From: DASUKL01 sp036278755
GTDB taxonomy: Bacteria > Chloroflexota > Limnocylindria > Limnocylindrales > CSP1-4
DNA: 8,179 nt
Direction: 5' to 3'
Assembly: GCA_036278755.1 (NCBI GenBank)
Contig: DASUKL010000055.1
Location: forward strand, 1 to 8,179
Each line of letters starts with the position of its first letter. Position 1 is the stretch's first letter. Made by a program: the position numbers and the translations under genes. The notes under the pieces were generated by a model. It was not told where the DNA came from. It worked only from the letters and a program-made list of their open reading frames with translations, and did not search any database. Shown piece by piece: positions 1 through 6,831 of this stretch.

Positions 1-153
1 AGGGACCGCGATGTCGGTGCTGGGCGGTCACGCGCAGGGTCGTCACCAGGCGGCGTTCGGCAACCGGCCCGCGCCGGCCACCCGAGCCCGGCCGAGGCTG
101 TATCGTGGCCCCGGCTGAACGAAGCTGTCCGTACCAGCCGATGAGGTTCTCGA

Positions 154-2238
154 GTGTCGTCCTACGACTCGAACCATCCCGCCGCCTCGGTCGAGGGGCC
201 GGTCGACGTGGCGGCTACGCTGAACGAGGAGGGACTGGGGCGCACCGGCGGGCTCCGGCCCAGGCCGCGGCCCCCGGTGCTGGTCGGCGTCGAGTGGGGC
301 CACGAACGCCTCCGCATCCTCGAGCGGACGGGCGGGATCCTGGCCGCGCCTGCCGACCTGAAGACCCGCCTGCTGCGGGTCGCCGAGCTGGTCATCGAGC
401 ACCTCGCCGACTGGTGCGCCATCGAGCTGCTCGCGCTCGACCCGCCGATCCTGGTCGTGACCGCGCGGGACCCTGATCAGGTCCCCCGGATCGAACGGTC
501 GATCCTGATCGACGCGGCAGGGGCTGGCGATCCCGTCGACGGTCGGGGCGGGGTGCCTGCGCAACGCTTCGGGCCGGCCGGCCGCCTCGTCGCCCCCATC
601 GAGGCGGAGGATGGGACGCGACTCGGCGCGATCCTCCTGGGCACCCAGGCCGCGAGGCGCTTCGAGCCTGACGATCGCATGCTCCTGCGCGACCTCGGTC
701 GGCGGATACAGTCGGCGACCCATCGGTTCCGTGAGTCGCATCTGCTCGACCGCCTTCGGGCGGCCGTCGACGCGAGCGCTGACGGGATCTACATGTTCGA
801 ACCCGACACGTTGCGGATCTCCTATGTGAACCACGGCGGGGGCGATCTCGTCGGCCGAGCCCCGGAGGCGCTGGCGGGGACGACGATCCTCCAGCTCCAG
901 ACTCGTCCAGCGGCCCACGAGTTCCAGGCCCGGATCGAGCTGGCCAAGGCGCGCCCGGACACCTCGGCGGCGTTCAACACGAAGCTGCTACGGTCCGACC
1001 AGCACGAGATCGCGGTGGAGGCCTTCCTCGAGATCGTGACGCTGCCGGGCGGAGGCGCGACCGGGATCCTGACCGCCCGTGATGTGGGCGAACACATCGA
1101 CTTGCAGGCCCAACTGCTGAGGATCGCCGGCCATGAGCGGCGCCGGGCGCGCGAGATGCGGGCCGTCATCCAGGCCGTCGGTCAGGGCATCCTGGTGTTC
1201 GATCCCACAGGCCGCGTCATCAGCGTCAACGATGCGGCCATCGAGCTCCTCGGCCGGGAGCCGCGGGACTATGACGACCTCGTCGAGCGATTGGGCCTCG
1301 AGGCCGCCGCCCAGGATGCCGGTCCGGTCGAAGTCCGGCCGGCAGTCGTCTCGCCGGACGACCACCGCTGGTTCGAGGTCACCGAGTATCCGGCCGCGCT
1401 GGGTCCGGACGTCAACGGAGAGCGGAGCCTCTCGCGGGTCGTGGTCCTGCATGATGTGTCCGAGGCTCGCAACGCCGAGGCCGCCCACGAGGCCTTCCTG
1501 GGAGTGCTGTCGCACGAGTTGCGGACGCCGACCACCACCATCTTCGGCTACGCCAAGGTCCTCCAGCGCCCGACGGTCCAGGCCGAACAGGCCGAGCTGC
1601 TCGCCGACATCGAGGTCGAGGCCGACCGCCTGTACCGGATCGTGGAGGACCTGCTAGCGCTCACCCGCCTCGAGGGCGAGCTGATCATCGACGGCGTGCC
1701 GCTCCTCCTCCAACACGTCGCTGGCCCGATCATCTCTTCCGAGGCCAACCGCTGGGATGGCGTCACCTTCGAGACCGCCCTTCCGGCGCGCCTGCCGGCC
1801 GTCGTGGGGGAGCGCACCTACGTGGAGCAGGTCCTGCGTAACCTCGTCTCCAATGCCGGCAAGTACAGCCCCCCGGGGTCCGTCGTCCACATCACGGCCG
1901 AAGCGGCCCCGGGTGAGGTGCTCGTCCGCGTCCTCGATCGGGGCCCGGGGATCGACCCGGCGGAAGCGGACCGCCTCTTCAACCTCTATTACCGCTCGCC
2001 CACCACGGCCCGCAGCCCGGGGTCAGGCATCGGGCTGTACGTCGCTCGGGGTCTGATCGCCGCCATGCAGGGTCGCATCTGGGCCCTCCCGCGAGAGGGT
2101 GGCGGCTCCGAGTTCGGCTTCAGCCTGCCGCGCTGCGAAGAGGCCGCACCAGATGCCGCACCAGACCTCGACAGCAGCCCGGCAAATGAGGGGATCGGCA
2201 GCTCGGGCAGCCGGGTCCCCGGGGCCGAACTGACATGA
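154..2238 (+). CDS. Soluble sensor histidine kinase (GAF-PAS-PAS-HisKA-HATPase)
   Basis: Two-component sensor kinase that would autophosphorylate on His and pass phosphate to a response regulator, probably the KdpE-like one encoded at 3532. Visible order in 694 aa: a Pro/Arg-rich N-terminus, a GAF-like region at about 68-192, a PAS domain at about 198-312 (AAVDASADGIYMFEPD), a second PAS at about 333-437 (AVIQAVGQGILVFDPTGRV), the HisKA H-box FLGVLSHELRTP with H454, then the ATPase domain: N-box NLVSNAGKYSP (N563, N567), G1 box DRGPGI (595-600), F box LFNLYYR (608-614) and G2 box GSGIGLYV. All catalytic boxes are intact. No signal peptide or membrane helix is visible, so sensing is likely cytoplasmic, through GAF/PAS ligands that cannot be named. 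The 35-residue C-terminal tail is Ala/Pro/Ser-rich and looks disordered. The GTG start at 154 is chosen because TGAGGT lies 6 nt upstream and the nearby ATG at 141 is out of frame. The family call is firm; the signal is unknown. Confidence 0.95.
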   Translation: MSSYDSNHPAASVEGPVDVAATLNEEGLGRTGGLRPRPRPPVLVGVEWGHERLRILERTGGILAAPADLKTRLLRVAELVIEHLADWCAIELLALDPPILVVTARDPDQVPRIERSILIDAAGAGDPVDGRGGVPAQRFGPAGRLVAPIEAEDGTRLGAILLGTQAARRFEPDDRMLLRDLGRRIQSATHRFRESHLLDRLRAAVDASADGIYMFEPDTLRISYVNHGGGDLVGRAPEALAGTTILQLQTRPAAHEFQARIELAKARPDTSAAFNTKLLRSDQHEIAVEAFLEIVTLPGGGATGILTARDVGEHIDLQAQLLRIAGHERRRAREMRAVIQAVGQGILVFDPTGRVISVNDAAIELLGREPRDYDDLVERLGLEAAAQDAGPVEVRPAVVSPDDHRWFEVTEYPAALGPDVNGERSLSRVVVLHDVSEARNAEAAHEAFLGVLSHELRTPTTTIFGYAKVLQRPTVQAEQAELLADIEVEADRLYRIVEDLLALTRLEGELIIDGVPLLLQHVAGPIISSEANRWDGVTFETALPARLPAVVGERTYVEQVLRNLVSNAGKYSPPGSVVHITAEAAPGEVLVRVLDRGPGIDPAEADRLFNLYYRSPTTARSPGSGIGLYVARGLIAAMQGRIWALPREGGGSEFGFSLPRCEEAAPDAAPDLDSSPANEGIGSSGSRVPGAELT

Positions 2239-2285
2239 TGTCCGACCGTCCAGGCCCCAGCTAGGTCACCTCAGGCGGGAGAGGG

Positions 2286-3077
2286 ATGCGCGCTGCGACG
2301 GGAGAACTCAACGCTGTCCGGGCCGCCGGGTTACTGGTGCGCTATGCAGTCATGGGGGACGGGGCGATCGTGATCGTCGAGCTGCCGAAGCACGGGTCCA
2401 AGGGCACGCAGCTCGAGGAACCGTGCGTCCTCGAGCACTGGGGCATCGTCATGTCCGGCAGCGTCCGACTCGACGGGGCGGGCCATCATACCTATGGCCC
2501 GGGCAGCGCCTTCTACGTCAAACCGGGCCCGCCGGCCCACCGCTTCGAGGCGGACGGCCCGGCTGTCCTCGCCGGATTCGCTCCCCTGACGGTGCCCATC
2601 AACGACTCCCGGGCCGCCTTTCGGGCCCGGGGCATCACCCCGGTCCGGGAGCCATCGGTCGTGGCCAAGCTCCCCGCGACCGTCCATCTCGATCGCGCCC
2701 GATCGGCCTCGGTCGGCGAGATCCAGACCCAGTCGGTGACCATGGGCGACTACCTCTTCACGGTCACGACCTATGGCCGCCTGAGCGGCTACACCGACGA
2801 CTGGTGCGACCTGCCGCATTGGGGGATGGTGCTCGACGGCGACCTCATCCTCCGCTTCGAGGGCGCGGAGATGGAGCTCCTGGGCGCCGGTGACGCCTTC
2901 TACTGTCCGTCCGGCCCACCCGGCCATCTGATCGAGGTCGCCGACGCGGCTGCCATCGTCGACTACACCCCGCTCGCGGCGCTCGATGACCCCGCACGCC
3001 GGCGCGCCCTGCGTACCCTGGCGGCCCGTCCTCCCCGCCGGGCTCGGGCATCTCGGCGGCCGAACGCTCACCTGTGA
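2286..3077 (+). CDS. Two-domain cupin protein (bicupin) of unknown function
   Basis: Small beta-barrel protein of 263 aa made of two related cupin halves. Half one, about 30-100, carries LEHWGIVMSGSVRL and GPGSAFYVKPGPPAHRF; half two, about 155-228, carries LPHWGMVLDGDLIL and GAGDAFYCPSGPPGHLI. Each half keeps an HWG at the first cupin motif (H51, H178) and a PPxH at the second (H85, H214). That leaves two conserved His per half instead of the usual 2-3 His plus Glu, so metal binding is possible but not assured. The halves read like small-ligand or sensor cupins rather than a recognisable enzyme. The last 30 residues are Arg-rich (ARRRALRTLAARPPRRARASRR) and may bind nucleic acid or simply be a tail. 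It starts 47 bp after the histidine kinase stop on the same strand, so co-transcription is likely. GGGAG at 2277-2281 is only 4 nt from the ATG, which is close. No signal peptide is visible. The fold call is good; no reaction can be assigned. Confidence 0.88.
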   Translation: MRAATGELNAVRAAGLLVRYAVMGDGAIVIVELPKHGSKGTQLEEPCVLEHWGIVMSGSVRLDGAGHHTYGPGSAFYVKPGPPAHRFEADGPAVLAGFAPLTVPINDSRAAFRARGITPVREPSVVAKLPATVHLDRARSASVGEIQTQSVTMGDYLFTVTTYGRLSGYTDDWCDLPHWGMVLDGDLILRFEGAEMELLGAGDAFYCPSGPPGHLIEVADAAAIVDYTPLAALDDPARRRALRTLAARPPRRARASRRPNAHL

Positions 3078-3114
3078 CTCCGGTGGCCTCCGAGCGGTCG
3101 GGTGGATCGTCGGA

Positions 3115-3140
3115 CCTGGCGCGCGTGTCCTCGCGCCAGG
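3115..3140 (+). terminator. Perfect 9-bp GC hairpin after the cupin gene
   Basis: CCTGGCGCG (3115-3123) and CGCGCCAGG (3132-3140) pair perfectly around an 8-nt loop, 38 nt past the cupin stop. The place suits a transcription terminator or an mRNA 3' stabilising stem. No T-run follows, so it is not a canonical intrinsic terminator; high-GC genomes often lack the U-tract. Confidence 0.4.
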
Positions 3141-3317
3141 GAGGCTACGACGCGAGCCACGGGGAGCTGTGAGGTCTGGCGTCCTCGGGCAGCGCCGGGT
3201 GCGCCACGGTCCCGCGAACCCGACGCCCCGACATCCGATATGACCCTGCAACGCCGGGGTGACCGACGCCCATTGGAAACGCGATGGACGGGATCGGATG
3301 CTTCTCCTGTCGATGGT

Positions 3318-3377
3318 CCGCCCCACGCTCCTTGGCCCACTCGGTAACGAGCAGCCGGGGGGAGCGGCGTGGGGCGG
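3318..3377 (+). promoter_or_regulatory. Long imperfect hairpin with a GUAA tetraloop tip
   Basis: CCGCCCCACGC (3318-3328) pairs without mismatch with GCGTGGGGCGG (3367-3377). Inside, TCC (3329-3331) pairs with GGA (3361-3363) across a 3-nt bulge, GGC (3334-3336) pairs with GCC (3354-3356), and CTCG (3340-3343) pairs with CGAG (3348-3351) around GTAA, a GNRA-type loop. The segments nest in one order, so they can stack into a single 60-nt stem. It lies about 155 nt before the response-regulator start. It may be an RNA element in that gene's leader, or a palindromic protein site in DNA. Confidence 0.4.
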
Positions 3378-3404
3378 CTGTCGACCCAGTACCTCGACCG
3401 CTCA

Positions 3405-3475
3405 TGGTCGATGGCACGTCCATCAGCGGGCCGCCGGGCCGGAGACTCCCGCGTGGCCGGGCGGCCCGCTGACCA
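3405..3475 (+). promoter_or_regulatory. Predicted three-way-junction RNA in the regulator leader
   Basis: Three helices nest with no unpaired base at the junction. P1 is TGGTC (3405-3409) with GACCA (3471-3475). P2 is GATGG (3410-3414) with CCATC (3420-3424) closing a CACGT loop. P3 is AGCGGGCCGCC (3425-3435) with GGCGGCCCGCT (3460-3470), extended after one G/G mismatch by GGCC (3437-3440) with GGCC (3455-3458). P3 alone is an 11-bp perfect stem. An alternative pairing, TCGACC (3394-3399) with GGTCGA (3406-3411), would break P1 and P2. I recognise no known riboswitch consensus in it. Pairing was done by hand and no covariation is available. Confidence 0.4.
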
Positions 3476-3489
3476 CCTGGGGCCTGGCC

Positions 3490-3525
3490 TCCCCCGTGCA
3501 GGTGGCGGCGCGACGCACCGGGGGA
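3490..3525 (+). promoter_or_regulatory. Hairpin sequestering the response-regulator Shine-Dalgarno
   Basis: TCCCCCGTGC (3490-3499) pairs with GCAC (3515-3518) plus GGGGGA (3520-3525), leaving one bulged C at 3519 and a 15-nt loop. The GGGGG at 3520-3524 is the only Shine-Dalgarno-like sequence before the ATG at 3532, spaced by 7 nt, so this stem would block ribosome access. A competing pairing, CCACCTG (3473-3479) with CAGGTGG (3499-3505) stacked on GGG/CCC (3480-3482 with 3492-3494), would capture the left arm and free the site. That competitor also needs bases 3473-3475 of helix P1 of the upstream junction. Confidence 0.45.
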
Positions 3526-3531
3526 TCGCTC

Positions 3532-4275
3532 ATGACGAAGAGCCAGCCGCTCGTCCTCGTCGTCGACGACGAGCCTCAGATCACGAAGCTCGTGGGCATC
3601 ACGCTCACGGACGATGGCTTCCGGGTCATCACCGCCGGCAGCGGCCAAGAGGGTCTCCGGACGGCCGAGGAGACCCACCCGGATATCGTCCTGCTCGACC
3701 TCGTCATGGCCGACCTGGACGGCTTCGAGGTGATGCGTCAGCTTCGGGAATGGTCAGCGGTGCCCATCATCCTGCTGACGGCCAAGGGCTCCGTGGCGGA
3801 TCTGGCCAGGGGACTGGATCTGGGGGCGGATGACTACATCGCCAAGCCGTTCCATCCCGACGAGCTGTGCGCGCGGGTCGGAGCCGTCCTGCGGCGGGCG
3901 GCCGGCATCGCGGGTGGTCGCGGGACCCTGCATGTCGGTCCCTACGAGATCGATCTCGAACGACGCCTCATGACCCACGACGGCGAGATCGTCCAGATGA
4001 GCCGGACGGAGTGGCTCCTGCTCCAGCACCTGGCGGCCAATGCCGGACGGGTCGTGCTCCACAGCGAGCTGCTGACCAAGGTGTGGGGGCCCGAGTATCG
4101 CGACGACCTCCAGTACCTGCGGATATGGGTGGGCCGGGTCCGCCGCAAGCTGGGGGCAGCCCCAGGCGAGCGTGGGCCGATCGACACCTTCCACGGCCTC
4201 GGCTACGTGCTCCGAGTGGATGAGCCGGCCGCTCTCGGGCCGGCCAACGCGTCGTCGGCCGCAGATGGCCTGTGA
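3532..4275 (+). CDS. KdpE/OmpR-family response regulator
   Basis: DNA-binding response regulator of 247 aa, a normal length for the OmpR/PhoB class. The receiver domain spans about 6-121, with acidic pocket D12/D13, phosphoacceptor D56 in VLLDLVMADLDGFE, T83 in LLTAK and K105 in IAKPF; all switch residues are present. The winged-helix domain spans about 131-229 and carries the stretch VWGPEYRDDLQYLRIWVGR and the closing DTFHGLGYVLRV, which most resembles KdpE. KdpE-like sequence does not prove control of potassium genes; no kdp gene is in the window. The ATG at 3532 is chosen because the receiver fold begins right there and GGGGG sits 7 nt upstream. The frame stays open upstream to 3259, but that part is not protein-like. 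The histidine kinase at 154 is the likely partner. Translation may be controlled by the structured leader just upstream. Confidence 0.93.
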   Translation: MTKSQPLVLVVDDEPQITKLVGITLTDDGFRVITAGSGQEGLRTAEETHPDIVLLDLVMADLDGFEVMRQLREWSAVPIILLTAKGSVADLARGLDLGADDYIAKPFHPDELCARVGAVLRRAAGIAGGRGTLHVGPYEIDLERRLMTHDGEIVQMSRTEWLLLQHLAANAGRVVLHSELLTKVWGPEYRDDLQYLRIWVGRVRRKLGAAPGERGPIDTFHGLGYVLRVDEPAALGPANASSAADGL

Positions 4276-4330
4276 GGTGATCCGTCCGACGAGCCCGCGA
4301 CCTCGCCGGGGCCTGAGGGTGGCTGCTGCT

Positions 4331-5134
4331 CTAAGCCGCCCGGACGTCGCGGCGGGCGAAGCCGGCCAGGCCCACCAGCACGAGCAGCACGGCCGGGCCG
4401 GCCAGGGCCAGGAACCGCCAGGGATCCGTGGCGTTCACTAGCGGGTCGCCGCCCAGGGCCCAGTCCCAGGGTGAGATGTGACGCCACGGTGCGAGGAGGT
4501 CGCTGAGGGGGAAGAGCGCCCCCACGAGGTAGCCACAGATAGCTACCACGAGGCTGATCCCGATGACCAGCGAGGGTCGCGGCAGCCAGCCCGCGATGGC
4601 CACGGCCAGCCCGCCGTGGAGCAGGCCCAGCAAGGTGCACAGGCAGACGGTGGCGACCAGCAGCCCCGTGTCGATGCGCAGGCCGACGATGGCGTCGAAG
4701 GCGAGCTGGCCGATGAGGACGACGATCCCCACGACGACCATCCAGGCCAGCCCGGCCAGCACCCTACCGAGGAGCGTGGCCACCCGCGACACCGGCTGGG
4801 CCAGGTAGAGCTCCAGACGGCCTGAATCCTCCTCCCCGGCCGTCTGGCCCGCGGCCATGACCACGGCCGCCCCGGCGAGCAAGAGGGGGATGAGCAGCTC
4901 GTAGAGGTTGCCCCGGAGATAGCCGGCTGGCGTGGCGAAGTCCTCCAGGCCCAGGGCCTTGACCAGGCCGTTGGGCAGCTGGTCGAAGATCTGGTCGATG
5001 GATGTCGCGCCCTGGAAGGCCGGCCAGAAGGCGACGGTGGCACCGATGATGAGGACGAGGACGACGGACCAGGCGACCCCCGCTCGCCGCAGAGCTCGAA
5101 GGGGGATGCGCAGGAGCTCGGTCCGGGCGGCCAT
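4331..5134 (-). CDS. ABC-2 type exporter permease
   Basis: Membrane subunit of an ABC exporter, 267 aa, working with the ATPase encoded directly upstream. Six hydrophobic stretches are visible at about 21-39, 78-96, 122-147, 156-182, 188-209 and 240-259, the usual ABC-2 count. Between helices 2 and 3 lies GEEDSGRLELYLAQPVSR, the family's EE-G-ELLLA-PVSR cytoplasmic motif thought to contact the ATPase. The extracytoplasmic loop after helix 1 is about 38 residues. The start is taken as ATG at 5134, since AGGAGG (5142-5147) is 7 nt away; a GTG at 5137, with only 4 nt spacing, is the alternative and adds one residue. The ATG shares its A with the TGA of the ATPase gene (TGATG), so the two are translationally coupled. 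The gene ends facing the response regulator. Substrate unknown: drugs, lipids or peptides are all possible for this family. Confidence 0.92.
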   Translation of the reverse strand: MAARTELLRIPLRALRRAGVAWSVVLVLIIGATVAFWPAFQGATSIDQIFDQLPNGLVKALGLEDFATPAGYLRGNLYELLIPLLLAGAAVVMAAGQTAGEEDSGRLELYLAQPVSRVATLLGRVLAGLAWMVVVGIVVLIGQLAFDAIVGLRIDTGLLVATVCLCTLLGLLHGGLAVAIAGWLPRPSLVIGISLVVAICGYLVGALFPLSDLLAPWRHISPWDWALGGDPLVNATDPWRFLALAGPAVLLVLVGLAGFARRDVRAA

Positions 5135-6069
5135 CACGCGTCCTCCTCGTACAGGTCGAGGAAGGCTTCCTCGAGGTCCGGCTCCTGGACCAGGAGCTGG
5201 CGGACGGGGTGCCGGGCCAGCAGCTCGATGACCGGCTGGATCGGTCCGCCGAGGACGGCACTGAAGCGGTCGCCGTCCAGGCGGGCCGCGGTCAAGCCCG
5301 GCAATGCCCTCAAGGCCTCGGCCGGTGGCTGGCCCTCGAACCAGACCTCGAGCCGCTGCCGGATGCGCCCGCGGATGGCCTCGACGGTGCCCAGGGCCAC
5401 GACGTTGCCGGCGCGCAGCACGGCCACCCGATCGGCCGCCCGCTGGACCTCGCTCAGCACGTGGGAGGAGAGGAAGACCGTGGTCCCGGCCGCGCGGGCC
5501 TCGGACACGAGCTCCAGGAAGACGTGCTGCATGAGGGGGTCAAGGCCGCTCGTGGGCTCGTCGAGGATCAGCAGCTCGGCCTCCGGCAGGAAGGCCAGGA
5601 GGAGCGCCACCTTGCGCCGGTTGCCGCTGGAGAGGTCCCGCAGGGGCCGCCCCAGGTCGAGGTCGAGGCGCTCGGCAAGGGCCGCGCGCCGGTCAGGGTC
5701 GAAGCCGCCACGCAGCCGGCCGAAGCTCTCCGCCAGCTGGGCCACCGTGAGGCGGTCGGGCAGGCGCAGCTCGCCGGGCACGTAGGCCAACCGAGCCCGG
5801 ACCCGGACCCCGTCGCGTTGGGGATCCAGGCCCAGGACCTCCAGGCGACCGGCCGTGGGCCGGAGGAGGTCGAGCAGGCAGCGGATCGTCGTGCTCTTGC
5901 CCGCCCCGTTGGGCCCCAGGAAGCCGAAGACCTCGCCCCGCTGGACCTCCAGGTCGATGCCGCGCACGGCGTGGATCGAGCCGTAATCCTTGACCAGCCC
6001 CGCGATCGCGATAGCCGGCCCCGCGCCGGTCACTGCTCGAGCCCTCGCGGCCGTCGCAGCGCCGGTCAC
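5134..6069 (-). CDS. ABC exporter ATP-binding subunit
   Basis: ATPase of an ABC-2 exporter, 311 aa from the chosen start. Walker A is GPNGAGKST (52-60). The Q-loop region reads YVPGELRLPDRLT with Glu where Gln is classical, which is common in this branch. The signature is LSSGNRRKV (146-154), the SGN form typical of ABC-2 ATPases rather than LSGGQ. Walker B LLILDEPTSGLDP spans 166-178 with catalytic E171, and the H-loop His is H203 in LSSHVLSE. The last 90 residues form an accessory domain ending in DLEEAFLDLYEEDA, as is usual for this family. The GTG at 6069 is preferred: GGAGG (6077-6081) is 7 nt upstream, and GTG overlaps the TetR stop by 4 nt (GTGA). An ATG at 6105 keeps the frame but would overlap the repressor gene by 40 nt. 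A second in-frame GTG in the same GTGACCGGCGC context occurs 12 codons later (6033). Sits between repressor and permease genes in one operon. Confidence 0.93.
   Translation of the reverse strand: MTGAATAARARAVTGAGPAIAIAGLVKDYGSIHAVRGIDLEVQRGEVFGFLGPNGAGKSTTIRCLLDLLRPTAGRLEVLGLDPQRDGVRVRARLAYVPGELRLPDRLTVAQLAESFGRLRGGFDPDRRAALAERLDLDLGRPLRDLSSGNRRKVALLLAFLPEAELLILDEPTSGLDPLMQHVFLELVSEARAAGTTVFLSSHVLSEVQRAADRVAVLRAGNVVALGTVEAIRGRIRQRLEVWFEGQPPAEALRALPGLTAARLDGDRFSAVLGGPIQPVIELLARHPVRQLLVQEPDLEEAFLDLYEEDA
5142..5147 (-). promoter_or_regulatory. Shine-Dalgarno that fixes the permease start
   Basis: AGGAGG on the minus strand, encoded by the Glu-Glu codons at the end of the ATPase gene. Spacing is 7 nt to ATG at 5134 and 4 nt to GTG at 5137, favouring the ATG. 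Confidence 0.65.
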
Positions 6070-6713
6070 GCCCGAGCCTCCGCGGCCGGCTGCGCCGCCA
6101 GCCACGCCGGAGGCGTGGAGGCTCGAAGCCCAACCAGGTAGTGGTCGAGGGCGGCGGGCACCACCGCCTCGATCCGGATGTGCTCCCGATCGACCAGCCA
6201 GACCAGGGCCAGGCCCTCCATCAGGCCGACGACCCCCAGGGCCGCCTGATCGGGATCGAAGTCCGGTCGCAGCTCGCCGCTCGCCCGACCCTCGGCCAGG
6301 AGCGCGCCCAGCTCGGTCCGGAAGCCGGCCAGGTAGCGCTGGAAGGCGGCCCGCACCGTGGCGTGGCGCATGGCCCGGGCGTAGACCTCGGGGAAGACCG
6401 GTGCCAGCGGGCCGAGGGCCACGAGCTCGGCCGCGAAGGCCCGACCGAAGGCCGCCAGGCGATCGGCCACCGAGCCGTCGCCGGCCCGAGTGTCATGGAG
6501 CCGCTGCGTCTCGGCCGAGACGATCCGCCCCACCAGGGCATCGATGAGCTGGTCCTTGCTCTTGAAGTAGAGGTACAGGGCGCCCTTGCTGAGGCCCGAC
6601 TCACTGGCCACATCGTCCATCCGCGCCGCTCCGAACCCCAGGCGGGCGAACACCAGCGAGGCGGCGTCGAGGATCTGGTCGCTGCGGCCGCGTTCGGCCG
6701 AGGATGGCGCCAT
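6066..6713 (-). CDS. TetR/AcrR-family transcriptional repressor
   Basis: Ligand-responsive repressor of 215 aa, standard for the family. The N-terminal DNA-binding domain at about 11-60 reads SDQILDAASLVFARLGFGAA, then MDDVASESGLSKGALYLYF with the recognition helix near LSKGALYLYF. The rest is a variable helical ligand/dimer domain (about 80-200), matching the common form with a small, TetR_C-like pocket; the ligand cannot be predicted. The ATG at 6713 has GGAG 8 nt upstream and begins just before the HTH domain. A GTG at 6830 extends the frame by 39 non-conserved-looking residues but lacks a ribosome site. First gene of the operon repressor-ATPase-permease, with 4-nt and 1-nt overlaps. It most likely represses its own operon through the palindrome at 6832-6853, giving a leader of roughly 130 nt. 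Confidence 0.93.
   Translation of the reverse strand: MAPSSAERGRSDQILDAASLVFARLGFGAARMDDVASESGLSKGALYLYFKSKDQLIDALVGRIVSAETQRLHDTRAGDGSVADRLAAFGRAFAAELVALGPLAPVFPEVYARAMRHATVRAAFQRYLAGFRTELGALLAEGRASGELRPDFDPDQAALGVVGLMEGLALVWLVDREHIRIEAVVPAALDHYLVGLRASTPPAWLAAQPAAEARA
6077..6081 (-). promoter_or_regulatory. Shine-Dalgarno that fixes the ATPase start
   Basis: GGAGG on the minus strand, 7 nt before GTG at 6069, inside the end of the TetR gene. It supports the GTG over the upstream ATG at 6105 and implies coupling to translation of the repressor. Confidence 0.6.
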
Positions 6714-6831
6714 GGGTCGTGCTCCATCGGTGGCAGGTCTGTATGCCGGTCGCCGCACGAGGCCGGGCGGCCGCGAGGCCGCATCGGGCGCGGGACTCGC
6801 CGCCGATAATGTCCAGGCCCACACATACACG

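Larger units (their letters stand above)
3078..3531 (+). other. 454-bp gene-free stretch upstream of the response regulator
   Basis: Short open frames cross this stretch in several directions, but none has both a ribosome site and a protein-like composition, and I call no gene here. What it does hold is secondary structure: the 9-bp stem at 3115-3140, a weaker 6-bp pairing GGCGTC/GACGCC (3178-3183 with 3222-3227), the long hairpin at 3318-3377, the junction at 3405-3475 and the hairpin over the ribosome site at 3490-3525. A weak -35-like TTGGAA at 3273-3278 has no convincing -10 partner at the right distance. The length is unusual for a window in which other same-operon gaps are under 50 bp. 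Confidence 0.6.

Noticed and set aside
1..153. Possible tail of a gene at the left edge (open frames to stops at 116 and 142)
   Set aside because: Several frames are open over a short GC-rich stretch, and none gives a recognisable or clearly coding sequence.
43..918. 291-codon open frame on the minus strand over the kinase gene
   Set aside because: It is antisense to well-defined GAF/PAS coding sequence, shows no recognisable domain, and long antisense frames are common in high-GC genes.
3171..3240. Faint resemblance of the GGTCCCGC stretch to a cobalamin riboswitch core
   Set aside because: Other required conserved blocks are missing, so a cobalamin class call is not supportable.
3259..3531. 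91-residue N-terminal extension of the response regulator
   Set aside because: Receiver domains start at about the chosen ATG; the extension is not protein-like, and the segment instead shows RNA-like pairing.
4276..4330. Bidirectional terminator between the convergent regulator and permease genes
   Set aside because: Only 4-5 bp stems (GAGGT/ACCTC, GCCC/GGGC) and no T-run were found, too weak to call.
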